A stretch of DNA of 64,000 bases from Tectiglobus diatomicola (GTDB taxonomy: Bacteria; Pseudomonadota; Alphaproteobacteria; Rhizobiales; Hyphomicrobiaceae). Where the stretch lies: contig JAZDSJ010000003.1 of assembly GCA_039583345.1 (NCBI GenBank), forward strand, positions 1-64,000, written 5' to 3'. Below the pieces are notes generated by a model, which ran no database searches, was not told where the DNA came from, and saw nothing but the letters and a program-made list of their open reading frames with translations. Position 1 is the stretch's first letter; every line of letters starts with the position of its first letter. The translations under genes were made by a program, and so were the position numbers. This document shows positions 18,491-29,099 of the stretch, piece after piece.

Positions 18491-19597
18491 ATGGCACATT
18501 GCACTGAAGATGCTAATGTTGAGATTTTTCCTGAAATTGATTGCCTTAGAGGCTATCCCCATCCTAGGCACACGAACACTTTATGTGGACATATTACAGC
18601 TCGCGCAGAGCTTGCTGAAGCGATCAAAAATGGTGATATGCATCATGCTTGGCTGTTCACCGGTAGAGAGGGAATAGGCAAAGCAACACTTGCTTACAAA
18701 GCTGCAATCTTCGCTTTTGCAAAAGCCAGTGAACGCTTGCAGGATCTTAATGTTTCCCATGGAATTCCAGCATTATGTCAAGTTCAGAGATTATCTCACC
18801 CTGGATTGTTTGTCATTCGTCGAAATTTCGATTTTAAAAAAAAGCGTTTTCCTACTGTCATTAGTATTGATGAAGTGCGTAAATTGCGCGATTTTCTTAG
18901 TCACAGTTATACTGAAGGACATTGGCGCATTGTCATAATCGACAGTGCGGATGAATTGAATGTAAGTGCGGCCAACGCTTTACTCAAATTGTTAGAAGAG
19001 CCTCCTATACAAACTGTTTTCTTTTTAATTTCCACAAACGCTACCAGACTACTGCCGACAATCCGATCAAGATGTAGACTTTTATCGCTCAAACCACTAA
19101 ACGATGAACAGCTCATTACTGCATCACAATCTGCTTTTGCGCATATGCGAAGAGATGAGACTAATATAGCTTCTATTAGCAAAAAAATTTTAGAAATGGC
19201 AGGTGGAAGTCCACGACGTCTCCTAGACATAATTTCTAAAAATGGAAATGAAATTGCTAATTCAGTCGAACATATTTATAGATCACCTAGTAATTTAAGT
19301 TTCGAATTTAAACATACATTGGCGGATCGACTCGCAAGCAATCAGACACTACAAGATTACGAGTTGTTTCTGGCTCTTTTTTTTGAGAAATTAGCACACT
19401 CGATAAAAGAAGCAGCTTTTAATCAGGAAACAAGTTCAAATCATTCCTTAGAAATTAAATCTCATAATTTAGAAAGCTGGGCTGAGCTTTGGGAGACATT
19501 TCAACACGAAGCGCGTGAGGTGAAAAACCTTAACTTAGATCGTGGTGCTTTTATACTAGATATACTTGCGCGTCTTGAATATGCCATTCAAACTTAA
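18491..19597 (+). CDS. holB: DNA polymerase III subunit delta'
   Basis: Delta' is the rigid clamp-loader subunit of the replicase. The protein has a Walker A-like GREGIGKATLAYKAA, the DSADELNVSAANALLKLLEEPP segment corresponding to Walker B and sensor regions of clamp loaders, and LPTIRSRCRLLSL (the SRC motif). It is about 368 residues from ATG 18491, which has AGGAAA about eight bases upstream; a longer frame back to 18407 would overlap tmk and is unlikely. The zinc-finger cysteines of E. coli delta' are not obvious. It lies between tmk and metG. Confidence 0.93.
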   Translation: MAHCTEDANVEIFPEIDCLRGYPHPRHTNTLCGHITARAELAEAIKNGDMHHAWLFTGREGIGKATLAYKAAIFAFAKASERLQDLNVSHGIPALCQVQRLSHPGLFVIRRNFDFKKKRFPTVISIDEVRKLRDFLSHSYTEGHWRIVIIDSADELNVSAANALLKLLEEPPIQTVFFLISTNATRLLPTIRSRCRLLSLKPLNDEQLITASQSAFAHMRRDETNIASISKKILEMAGGSPRRLLDIISKNGNEIANSVEHIYRSPSNLSFEFKHTLADRLASNQTLQDYELFLALFFEKLAHSIKEAAFNQETSSNHSLEIKSHNLESWAELWETFQHEAREVKNLNLDRGAFILDILARLEYAIQT

Positions 19598-19665
19598 ATA
19601 ACTAACTACGCGTAATTATATCTATATACTTTTAAAGCAGTTGCAACGTCAAAGTTGGAATAAAT

Positions 19666-21237
19666 ATGACTTCAAGAATGACCAATGGTCTAGACTTCTA
19701 TATAACAACGGCAATCTCTTATCCTAATGGTGAGCCGCACATAGGACACGCTTACGAAGCAATAGCTGCAGATACGCTAGCACGTTTCGAGCGTTACAAT
19801 GGAAAAAACGTTTATTTTTTAACTGGGACAGATGAGCATGGTTTAAAAATGCAACAAACTGCAGCAAAAAACAGTTTGTCTCCTCATGAACTTGCCGAAA
19901 AAAACTCAGGTTTTTTTAAAAAAATGGTGAATTTATTAAATTTATCCCATGATGATTTTATTCGGACATCAGAACAGAGACATTATCGCTCTGCAAAAGA
20001 AATATGGAAACGTATGTCGGCCAATGGTGATATTTACACAGGCAAATATTCCGGTTGGTATTCAGTGAGCGATGAGGCATTTTACAGTGAAAAGGAGACA
20101 ACAATTTGTAATAATGGAGTAAGGTACGGACCACAAAAAACGGTAGTTGAATGGCAGGAGGAGGATACTTACTTCTTCAGATTGTCATCTTACGAACAGG
20201 CACTTCTCACGCATTATAATAATAATCCAGATTTCATTCTTCCTCTTGAGCGCAGAAATGAAGTGATAAATTTCGTAAAAGGCGGTTTGCAGGATTTATC
20301 AATATCTCGCAGCACTCTTAATTGGGGTATACCAGTTCCGAATTCACACAATCATATCATGTATGTATGGATAGATGCTTTAACCAGTTATCTTACAGGT
20401 TTGGGATTTCCAGACGAGGGTGCTAAAAATTGGAAATTATGGCCGGCTAGCTTACATGTAATAGGGAAAGATATCGTTCGATTTCATGCCGTATATTGGC
20501 CAGCCATTCTTATGTCTGCAGGCCTACCTCTTCCTAAACGAATTTTTGCCCACGGTTTCATGCTTAATAAGGGGGAAAAAATGTCCAAGTCTATAGGTAA
20601 TACTATTAACCCGTTTAATTTGGTAAGTGAATTCGGTGTTGATCAGATCCGTTATTATTTTTTACGAGAAGTAACTTTCGGTCAGGATGGTAATTATTCA
20701 CCAGAGTTGATTGAAAATCGAATTAATGCCGACCTTTCTAACGATATAGGTAATTTAGCTCAGCGATCCCTTTCGATGATTGCGAAAAATTGTGCAGCTG
20801 TCATACCTGAACCAGCCAATCTAAGCCCTAAAGATCAAGCTATATTAGCTGCAGCAGACGGTATTTATCAAAAAGCGTATGAAGCTATGGATCGACAGGC
20901 AATTAAAAAATACCTTGATGTTGTTTGGGAGGTTGTAGCTAAAGCAAATCGTTATTTTGCAGGGGAAGAGCCATGGGTTAAATCTAAAACAGATCCTGCA
21001 AGAATGAATACCATCCTTTACGTAACGGCTGAAGTAGTCCGGCAAATTGCTATTCTAGCTCAACCAGCAGTTCCATCGGGAGCAGCGAAATTACTTGATT
21101 TACTTTCCATACCGCAAGAACAGCGTATGTTTTCAGCACTAGGACCTAAAGGGCGATTAAAGCCTGGAACAGTACTCCCTAAGCCGCAAGGTATATTTCC
21201 GCGTTACGTATCCTCTATAAAAAAAAAGACTAAATAA
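19666..21237 (+). CDS. metG: Methionyl-tRNA synthetase
   Basis: MetRS charges initiator and elongator tRNA-Met. The 523-residue class I synthetase has the HIGH sequence itself (PNGEPHIGHAYEA) and KMSKS in GEKMSKSIGN, plus the WIDALTSYLTG segment of the methionine pocket. It is the short form, without the C-terminal tRNA-binding EMAP-like domain, as is usual in alphaproteobacteria. The Thr-Asp-Glu-His-Gly sequence after the first strand is typical. tatD begins two bases after the stop, so the genes are co-transcribed. Confidence 0.97.
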   Translation: MTSRMTNGLDFYITTAISYPNGEPHIGHAYEAIAADTLARFERYNGKNVYFLTGTDEHGLKMQQTAAKNSLSPHELAEKNSGFFKKMVNLLNLSHDDFIRTSEQRHYRSAKEIWKRMSANGDIYTGKYSGWYSVSDEAFYSEKETTICNNGVRYGPQKTVVEWQEEDTYFFRLSSYEQALLTHYNNNPDFILPLERRNEVINFVKGGLQDLSISRSTLNWGIPVPNSHNHIMYVWIDALTSYLTGLGFPDEGAKNWKLWPASLHVIGKDIVRFHAVYWPAILMSAGLPLPKRIFAHGFMLNKGEKMSKSIGNTINPFNLVSEFGVDQIRYYFLREVTFGQDGNYSPELIENRINADLSNDIGNLAQRSLSMIAKNCAAVIPEPANLSPKDQAILAAADGIYQKAYEAMDRQAIKKYLDVVWEVVAKANRYFAGEEPWVKSKTDPARMNTILYVTAEVVRQIAILAQPAVPSGAAKLLDLLSIPQEQRMFSALGPKGRLKPGTVLPKPQGIFPRYVSSIKKKTK

Positions 21238-21239
21238 TT

Positions 21240-22016
21240 ATGCTAATCGATCATCATTGCCACCTTGATTTTCCACAATTTTCAGGTCAACGTGACGAAA
21301 TTATTGCTCGTGCAGAAGCTTCAGGCGTTCAGGTTTTGGTTACGATTTCGACTAAGATCAGAAGTATTAACACCATTTTAGAGATTGCAGAAGCCTACGA
21401 GAACGTATTTTGTTCTGTTGGAACACATCCTCATTACGCGGATGATGAGCTGGAAATTCAAACTTCTGAAATCTTAGCGCTAAGCCAACACCCAAAAGTT
21501 GTTGCAATTGGTGAATCGGGATTAGATTTTTTCTATAAAAAAAGTTCTTATGAAAACCAAGAAATAAGTTTTCGTCGACATATTTCTGTTGCTCGCAAAA
21601 CTGGATTGCCAATTGAAATTCATGTTCGTAACGCGGATGATCATGCGGCCTGTATTTTGAGAGAAGAGTATGCTAAGGGGCCATTCAAAGCTATTTTACA
21701 CTGTTTTACTGGAAGTCAAGAACTAGCTAAGTGTGCCATTGACCTTGGTTTGTGCATCTCATTTTCGGGTATCATAACATTTAAAAATTCTACCGAACTT
21801 AAAATAATAGCAGCAAAGGTTCCACTCAATCAATTACTTGTTGAAACAGATTCTCCTTATCTAGCTCCAGTTCCACATCGTGGTAAGGTTAATGAGCCAT
21901 CGTTCGTTCGACATACAGCTCAAATACTTGCTGAGGTCAAGGGAGTTTCTTTTGATGAACTCGCTAATGCAACAACAGATAATTTTTATCGTCTATTTAA
22001 AAAAGTTCAACGCTAG
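21240..22016 (+). CDS. tatD: TatD family metal-dependent hydrolase
   Basis: TatD proteins are two-metal TIM-barrel enzymes with DNase activity linked to DNA repair or fragmentation. The metal ligands are visible in order: DHHCHLDF near the start, the Glu in GESGLDF, His in EIHVRNAD, His in LHCFTG and Asp in ETDSPYLAP. The 258-residue length is normal. It begins two bases after metG and precedes an MBL-fold gene by about 23 bases, the conserved metG-tatD-MBL order. Confidence 0.94.
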   Translation: MLIDHHCHLDFPQFSGQRDEIIARAEASGVQVLVTISTKIRSINTILEIAEAYENVFCSVGTHPHYADDELEIQTSEILALSQHPKVVAIGESGLDFFYKKSSYENQEISFRRHISVARKTGLPIEIHVRNADDHAACILREEYAKGPFKAILHCFTGSQELAKCAIDLGLCISFSGIITFKNSTELKIIAAKVPLNQLLVETDSPYLAPVPHRGKVNEPSFVRHTAQILAEVKGVSFDELANATTDNFYRLFKKVQR

Positions 22017-22039
22017 CTTGCAACTAAGGTTACAATAGT

Positions 22040-22840
22040 ATGACTCTACGATGTACCGTCCTAGGTTGCGGCGCTTCAGGCGGGGTTCCCCGCATTGGTA
22101 ATGATTGGGGGGCATGCGATATGCATAATCCCAAAAATCGTCGTCAGAGGTGTGCAGTTTTTATAGAAAAATTTGATCCAGCTGGACGCACTACATCCAT
22201 TCTAATTGACGCTGGTCCAGATATTCGTGCTCAGATGCTTATGGCAAATATTAATAAAGTGGATGCTGTGCTGTTTACACATGATCATGCTGATCACACA
22301 CACGGAATCGATGATCTGCGCTTTCTATCCTATCGTATGAGAACTGTGATACAAATGTGGGCTGACAAGTCAACTTGTGACAGTTTGCAAAAGCGTTTTG
22401 GATACTGCTTTTTTGACAATAATATTAAAGAGTATCCACCTATTTTAGAAGCCAACACGATCTACCCACCGGAACCATTTATTGTTACAGGCGATGCAGG
22501 TACCATACAAGTTACACCTCTTCCCCAACGACATGGAAAGATTGAATCACTTGCATTTCGAATAGGTAACCTTGCTTATTCGCCAGATGTTAGCGGCTTC
22601 TATGATGGTGTTGAAAAGGTGCTGTCAGGACTTGATATTTGGATTGTAGACGCATTGCGATATCAAAAGCACCCTAATCATTTCAACGTCGAGCAAGCTC
22701 TCATTTGGATTAAAAAATTGAAGCCAAGACATTCTATTTTGACCCATCTCAACGTTGAACTTGATTATGATATCTTAAGCCGAGAACTACCTTGCAATGT
22801 TGAACCTGCATATGATGGCTTAGTCATATCTTCATCATAA
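22040..22840 (+). CDS. MBL-fold metallo-hydrolase, PhnP-like
   Basis: A 266-residue metallo-beta-lactamase-fold hydrolase of the PhnP-like group (cyclic phosphodiesterase-type), with the family start LGCGASGGVPRIG and the metal motif THDHADHTHGIDD. Later ligands include SPDVSG and the C-terminal LTHLNVELDYD. The N-terminal CGxSxGxP signature and a Cys-containing insertion (GACDMHNPKNRRQRC) are typical of the homologues found after tatD. The physiological substrate is unknown. It closes the tmk-holB-metG-tatD-MBL set. Confidence 0.92.
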   Translation: MTLRCTVLGCGASGGVPRIGNDWGACDMHNPKNRRQRCAVFIEKFDPAGRTTSILIDAGPDIRAQMLMANINKVDAVLFTHDHADHTHGIDDLRFLSYRMRTVIQMWADKSTCDSLQKRFGYCFFDNNIKEYPPILEANTIYPPEPFIVTGDAGTIQVTPLPQRHGKIESLAFRIGNLAYSPDVSGFYDGVEKVLSGLDIWIVDALRYQKHPNHFNVEQALIWIKKLKPRHSILTHLNVELDYDILSRELPCNVEPAYDGLVISSS

Positions 22841-23267
22841 CTCTCCTTAGCTGAAAAAATGGAGGTACTTTAATATATCTTATATTTGTAACACCTGAGT
22901 TGTATATAACATATTTATCCAGCCTAACTTTAAAAAAAATTTAGTTGTGAAATTTATCATATTGGTAGACATTTTAATTTGAAATCTACACAATTAAATA
23001 TTTTATGATGGATGTGATATTAATAATACTTTAATGAACCAGTTAAAGTTAGAGCTTTCAAATGAGCTAGCAAAAATAAGCAATTCACTTTTATTAGGGT
23101 CCTACAAAGAATGATATAATATAACATTTTAGCATTAAATTATAGAAACTTTAAACAGTATTCTTTGATAATTTTCTTTAATTTTGAATATAGGGAATAT
23201 TTGATTTAATTGGCTATTGCATTTTATAATACTTAAAGTTGTTTAGTCTTCTTCTTAAGATGAAATC
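22841..23267. other. 430-base non-coding spacer
   Basis: AT-rich DNA between the MBL gene and the exonuclease gene. No remnant or structured RNA was recognised. Confidence 0.6.
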
Positions 23268-24290
23268 GTGAGGTCATACATTAAAAGTTTGAATATTGAG
23301 CGCTGGATTTACCCAAACTCTAGTGGTTTATACTGTAGTGCCGGCAATTTCTATATAGATCCGCATCGTCCCGTTGCGCATTGTGTTGTAACCCATGGAC
23401 ATGCAGATCATGCCCGAACTGGCCATGGGCATGTGATTGCAACACCTGAGACAGTTAGAATTATGAAGATTCGTATGGGAAAAAATTCAGCTGAATGCTT
23501 TACACAGTTAGAATATGGTGAACGATATCAAATCGGCGGTACTGAAATTCAACTTGTACCATCCGGACATATTTTGGGTAGTGCTCAAGTAGTAATCGAC
23601 CATCAAGGACAGCGTGTAGTTGTTTCAGGTGATTACAAACGAACCTATGATCCTACATGTCTCCCTTTTAAACTAGTGTGTTGCGATGTATTTGTGACTG
23701 AAGCCACATTCGGACTTCCAGTATTCCGTCATGAGCCAGCCGAAAAAGAAATTGCACGGCTTCTGAATTCTATGCTTGAAGAACCTGATCGAACTTACCT
23801 TATTGGCGTATACGGTCTTGGTAAATGTCAACGTGTCATAACGCTTCTTAGGCAAGCTGGGTACGAACGTCCAGTATGGTTACATAGTGCTCTAAAGGCA
23901 ATGTGCGATCTCTATACCGAATTTAATATTAATCTTGGCCAGTATTATCTCGCTTCAAATGCTGAGGGGAAGCTAGAAGGAGAACTTATACTATGCCCAC
24001 CATCAGCTTTAAATAGTCGCTGGTCTCGGCGCTTCAATAATCCAGTTATTGGTCTTGCATCTGGATGGATGCGCGTGCGCGGTCGAGCTCGTCAGCGAGG
24101 GGTTGAATTGCCGCTTGTTATTTCAGACCATGCTGATTGGTATGAGTTAATCCAAACAATCCGTGAGACTTGTGCAAACAATGTATGGGTAACGCATGGT
24201 CGTGAGGAAGCTCTCATAAGACAATTAAAATTAATGGGTATTAACGGACGTGCTCTACACATTATCGGTCGCGAGGAAGGAAACGAGTAA
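23268..24290 (+). CDS. Ligase-associated DNA exonuclease (beta-CASP MBL nuclease)
   Basis: This 340-residue MBL/beta-CASP protein matches the putative exonuclease that in many proteobacteria is encoded beside an ATP-dependent DNA ligase and a DEXH helicase (Lhr-type) as a DNA repair set. It opens with the metal motif THGHADHARTGHG, has GHILGSAQV and VSGDYKRTYDP, then FVTEATFGLP, and ends with ISDHADWYEL and WVTHGREEALIRQL, all typical of this group. The start is a GTG. The partner ligase and helicase genes are not adjacent: 400 bases of non-coding DNA and then uvrC on the other strand follow. Confidence 0.88.
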   Translation: MRSYIKSLNIERWIYPNSSGLYCSAGNFYIDPHRPVAHCVVTHGHADHARTGHGHVIATPETVRIMKIRMGKNSAECFTQLEYGERYQIGGTEIQLVPSGHILGSAQVVIDHQGQRVVVSGDYKRTYDPTCLPFKLVCCDVFVTEATFGLPVFRHEPAEKEIARLLNSMLEEPDRTYLIGVYGLGKCQRVITLLRQAGYERPVWLHSALKAMCDLYTEFNINLGQYYLASNAEGKLEGELILCPPSALNSRWSRRFNNPVIGLASGWMRVRGRARQRGVELPLVISDHADWYELIQTIRETCANNVWVTHGREEALIRQLKLMGINGRALHIIGREEGNE

Positions 24291-24693
24291 TCGGAGAAAT
24301 ATAATAGTGTTAATTAGAATTAAATTCTTCTAACAGTATTAAAATATTGGGGAATCAAAAACTTTTCAAAACCAAAATCTCTTAAGATTAATACACTACT
24401 GTTTTGGTTTATTAGTACATTCCAAATTTTTGATTTCTAGGCTGGGTTAATATTCCAAAAATCAGTTTGCCAGTTATAAATTTATTTTATGATTACGCTT
24501 GTAATAATCAAGTCGGCATCAAGATAGATTTAGTTTAAATACTTTCTAAATTTTAGAAATAAAGTTAGTTTTAATAACTATAGGATTTTATAGTAAATAA
24601 ACAAGTAATATCTATCTTTAACGACATTGACAGTTGCAATTTATGAAAGTCTGAATTCTTAAAAGATGACTTTGTTAAATTTACCTATAAAAA
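24291..24693. other. 400-base spacer where a ligase gene would be expected
   Basis: AT-rich DNA between the convergent exonuclease gene and uvrC. No ATP-dependent ligase remnant (for example the KxDG motif) was recognised, although the ligase usually follows the exonuclease directly. Confidence 0.6.
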
Positions 24694-26631
24694 TTATTTT
24701 TCGTGAAAAAAACAATAAACTTTTTTTGCCATGTCAGAAGATATACCTGGCACTTCAATTAGATCTACCACCGCTGCTCGAGATACAGCTTTGGCAGAAC
24801 CAAAATGTTTGAGTAGCGCTCGCCGACGTGTTGGCCCGATACCGGGTATTTCGTCAAGTGGATTGGCTGATATTTTCTTGGCACGCTTAGCTCTATGAGC
24901 ACCAATAGCAAAGCGGTGCGCCTCATCACGTAGACGTTGAATGAAATATAGAATTGGGTCGCGTGATTCTAGCATAATCGGTCGTGCACGGCCTGGAAGA
25001 TGAAAATGTTCACGACCAGCATCGCGATCTGGCCCCTTAGCAACACCAATTATAGTGACGTTTTGAATTCCAAGGTCATTTGCAACTTCCCTGGCTATTC
25101 CTAATTGGCCAAGACCACCATCCACTAAAACAAGATCCGGCCAGTCGGGAAAGGTATAATCTTCTTTAGAAGACACACTCAAATTCCAAGAATTCTCGAC
25201 GCAACCTTGTATTATATCATTGCTCTCCGCTATTAATCTTTTGAACCGCCGTGTTAGAACTTCACGCATCATAGCATAATCATCACCAGCATTGATATCC
25301 GTAGATTTAATATTAAATCTACGATACGCACTCTTAACAAAACCTTCCTGACCGGCTACTATCATTGCACCAACCGCATTATCTCCTTGTATATGACTGT
25401 TATCGTAAACCTCTATTCTCTTTGGTACACTAACTAGTTCGAAGCGTTCTGCGATACCTTTGAACAGTAAGCGCTGAGAAGAGGTTTCAGCCATCTTGCG
25501 ACCTAGTGCTTCCTTTGCGTTACGTATAGCATGGACGATTAGATCCCTCTTAGCTCCACGTTTTGGCAAGGTAATTGTAATTTTTCTAAGTGCCTTGGTA
25601 CTTAGAGCTTCAGCAAGCAACTCTCGACTTGATAAATCGTGTGACAGCAAGATTTCACGCGGTACTGGCTTATCATCATAGAATTGAGCAATAAAACTCT
25701 CTAGTACATCTTCCACGGAAAAACTGAGGTCTGCTTTTGGATAATAAGCTCGATTGCCCCAATTCTGTCCTGCGCGAAAAAAAAACACTTGGATACATGT
25801 ATGCCCACCAGTTTGATAGGCAGCGAAAATATCTGCTTCTTCAACAGTTTGGGCATTAATTATTTGATTAGATGTTACATGAGCTAAAGCCCAAAGGCGA
25901 TTACGATACTTGGCGGCTTGTTCGTATTCAAGTTGTTCTGCTGCTTCCTCCATCATTTGTTGGTACATATTACGGACGTTTTGACTTTCACCTTTAAGAA
26001 AGCGCACTGCCTCGTCAACGTATGTCGCATATTCTTGATTGCTAACCTCACCTGTACACGGCCCAGCGCAACGCTTTATCTGATAGAGTAGACATGGTCG
26101 CGTGCGACTATCGTAGATATTATCTGCACACGTGCGCAAAAGAAAAGCACGCTGTAACATATTAATGGTTCGATCAACTGCACCAGCAGATGCAAAAGGG
26201 CCGAAATAATTATCTTTTCCAATACGTGCACCACGATGCTTCATTATTCGCGGTGCTGCATAACCTCGAGCAATTCGTATATATGGAAAAGACTTATCAT
26301 CACGCAAAAGTACATTAAACCGAGGCCGAAAGCGTTTAATTAAGTTAGCTTCTAAAAGCAGGGCTTCTGCTTCAGTAGCAACAGTAACGAATTCCATAGA
26401 AGCCGTAGCAGAAATCATACGTGCGATACGATTCGTATGACCACCAAGTCGCACATAACTAGAGACTCGTGCTTTAAGAGAGCGAGCTTTACCCACGTAA
26501 ATCACTTCACTGGAAGTGTTAAGCATACGATAAACACCAGGAGACGAAGATAATGTCTTAAGATATCTAGATATCACCTGTGGGCCAGTCACTGTAACTG
26601 ATTTATGAATATCATTCATTGATTGACTCAA
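24694..26631 (-). CDS. uvrC: Excinuclease ABC subunit C
   Basis: UvrC makes both incisions in nucleotide excision repair. At 645 residues all domains are present: the GIY-YIG nuclease (PGVYRML to IYVGKARSLKARV), a Cys cluster near RTCADNIYDSRTRPCLLYQIKRCAGPC, the UVR helix (EEAAEQLEYEQAAKYRNRL), the RNase H-like C-terminal nuclease (YDNSHIQG, LVLVDGGLGQL, DEAHRFA) and tandem helix-hairpin-helix motifs at the end. Catalytic residues look intact. It stands alone: nothing lies within 2.4 kb upstream, and pgsA and moaD/moaE, often downstream in relatives, are missing. No alphaproteobacterial SOS box was seen upstream. Confidence 0.97.
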   Translation of the reverse strand: MSQSMNDIHKSVTVTGPQVISRYLKTLSSSPGVYRMLNTSSEVIYVGKARSLKARVSSYVRLGGHTNRIARMISATASMEFVTVATEAEALLLEANLIKRFRPRFNVLLRDDKSFPYIRIARGYAAPRIMKHRGARIGKDNYFGPFASAGAVDRTINMLQRAFLLRTCADNIYDSRTRPCLLYQIKRCAGPCTGEVSNQEYATYVDEAVRFLKGESQNVRNMYQQMMEEAAEQLEYEQAAKYRNRLWALAHVTSNQIINAQTVEEADIFAAYQTGGHTCIQVFFFRAGQNWGNRAYYPKADLSFSVEDVLESFIAQFYDDKPVPREILLSHDLSSRELLAEALSTKALRKITITLPKRGAKRDLIVHAIRNAKEALGRKMAETSSQRLLFKGIAERFELVSVPKRIEVYDNSHIQGDNAVGAMIVAGQEGFVKSAYRRFNIKSTDINAGDDYAMMREVLTRRFKRLIAESNDIIQGCVENSWNLSVSSKEDYTFPDWPDLVLVDGGLGQLGIAREVANDLGIQNVTIIGVAKGPDRDAGREHFHLPGRARPIMLESRDPILYFIQRLRDEAHRFAIGAHRAKRAKKISANPLDEIPGIGPTRRRALLKHFGSAKAVSRAAVVDLIEVPGISSDMAKKVYCFFHEK

Positions 26632-29099
26632 CCTCGTACGAGAACGCTGTTACGTATTTTAAGCAACTACATTTATAGAACTTTCAAGGATAGACATGAA
26701 ATTTTCTGATGATGCTTACAACTTTATTTTTGTTGCACTAGGATAACCAGGATACACGCGAGACTTATTCACCCTCTTTTATAATAACCTTAAGCTTAGT
26801 TCACAGCTTTATAGTTATATTTTATAAGTAATGTTCCTGAGATTCAGCTAATACCTAAGAAGTTGTTGAACACGAAAATACCACATGATGCAGTATGTGA
26901 ATCTGACATCCTCAGATCTACTTTTGTGCAGTTTAGGAAAATCTTAGATGTAAATTATGAACACAATGTTACCTATAAATAGTAGAGGTTAGACTGATCT
27001 TTAGATCAGATTAATAAATTCTAATCAAAGCCACCAACCTTAAATTCGAAGGTGATAGCATGTGCTAACTTTGTAAGTTGTATGTAAAATACATATTTGT
27101 CGTAAAAATTAGGTAATACTTTCACAATTTTTGACTTAATCGTAAATCTCATAAATACTATCAATAGCTTGTTTATTTAATAAACTCAGTTATAGATAAT
27201 TAGTTACTAGCGTTATACTTCCGTTAAGCAATGTCACCAGAAAGTCACCCAACTACTTTTCTCTCATTAATTATGTACTACGATTTACTTGCATTCCAGA
27301 TCCACCTATAAAGCAAATAACCTTTATTTTTCAGTTCTTAATTAAGAAAAGTCACCTAACATTTTATTTATACTACGAGATAAAAATGTTCTTAGATACT
27401 AAGATTATTTTTTGTATAAACTAAGCAGAAATTTCCTACGAGTGTGTTACTTTGAGTGTTTATGAAGTTCTGTTAGAATTGCAATATCTAGGATACCTCT
27501 AAAACTTTGGCTACAAAAACACTAATCTGAAGATTAATTTCTAAACATCATATATCGTTAACCTACACATGTGCGGGCCTATGTGTCTCTTCATGTTAGT
27601 ATATCAATACAACTAAGGTTATAAATTTTAAAGTGTATAAGTTTTGTAAAAAAGTTGAAAACATATTGGCCCTAATAAACTAATCTGAAAAGCCTAAAAA
27701 AGCGTAATACTGCTCAAGATGGCCAAAACTATGATTTATAATTCCGAGACCCAAACGCAATCTGGAAGATATTAGGAAGCTAATAATTTCACACTATAGG
27801 CATAATTCGCAAGTTATCCTATTCAAATTGATATCAGTATAACTGGCTAACCGAAATGTACTTTTTACATGTCGAAAGATGCAAATGCACATAAATTTTC
27901 AATGAATACAACGTATTAGCTTAAGTATCCGCGGTAAAACTCTAAAAACTTCAATTGCGGCTGTTCTAGACATGAAATATTGACGCAACGTACAATATAG
28001 TCACACTAAGTTTAGTAAATATCGCAATTTTTAACTGGTAACAATAAGAATGAAAGTAATAAAAAGAGCTGTGCTTAACTTAACAGTTAAACTGTTACAC
28101 CAAGATCCTAAGATTATGTAAATACGATTCAGGATAATATTACTGTAATGACAAGTCTGGTTAAGACTATGGTTTAAGTATTAGGTAGTTCTAGTACGCC
28201 CTATTAAGAGTTAGAGTTTTGCCTTAATGATAGTAGAGGATAGATTATTGTTTTCGCATTGGCTGGAAGGAGTATAAGTGTATCTGTTTAAATTTTTTTA
28301 CCAATGGCGATGCGGAACAATCTTAGTTAACGCTTTCTAATAAAGTCATTAATCAATGGCTAATAGATGAATTCAAAATCGACACTCACACTTCTTGTAA
28401 AATGATGCATAACCAGATTAATACGACTTCAATTTCATATGAATGATGAAATAAATGCAATTAATGTAAATCTAAGAATATAGATTTTCTGCACTAAAAT
28501 AACCAAAATTGGATGCTATTATAATATTGCTAATTAAAGTTTTTTACCATATCTCGAATAACATTTTAGAAACATGCAATATGGTTACAAATAAAATATG
28601 CAATATATCGCCAAAATCAAATAAAATTGACTTTCCTTATAGCACTCTTAAATAATAGCTATGTCCTCCACATTTTGTTTGAACATCGATCTTGGATTGA
28701 TTCTCTCTTTTTCGGAGAAATAGTTCTTTTCAGAATTTAAATCACAGATGCTAAAGTTATAATCAATTTATACGAATGTCTATGTTAGTGTTTGTAATTA
28801 CTTACTTCAGTCCGTCAATAAAATACTTGGCATGATCACATGTTTAAAGCAGGCTCGTTTAGATATATATTACATACTTCTCATTACATTAAAGCGGTTA
28901 TAGCTTTTAATCATACTAGTATAAATTTCAAAAAACACTAAAACTTAAATTAACTGAAAATTACCAGAAACTTTGGTGGCGTAAAAAATTGTCGTGTAGT
29001 ATATCGAGCTATATATAGGTTAAAGCTGAACTCTATAGAATTTAAAAAAGTCATCTGTATAAAGTCTAGACATTAGAGTACAATTGGAGATTTAGTCCT
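26632..29099. other. 2.5 kb non-coding stretch, largest gap in the window
   Basis: AT-rich with stops in all six frames. I looked for tRNA, RNase P, SRP and tmRNA signatures and for protein motifs and recognised none. It divides two divergent genes (uvrC and mic60) and contains or borders one of the two breakpoints of the inversion proposed in the findings. Confidence 0.65.

Noticed and set aside
26632..26670. Possible SOS box (GAAC-N7-GAAC type) upstream of uvrC
   Set aside because: A GAAC is present but the second half-site is missing; the same search before lexA also failed.
26632..29099. Search for RNase P RNA, tmRNA, SRP RNA or extra tRNAs in the largest gap
   Set aside because: None of the conserved core sequences was seen by eye; only a covariance search would be decisive.
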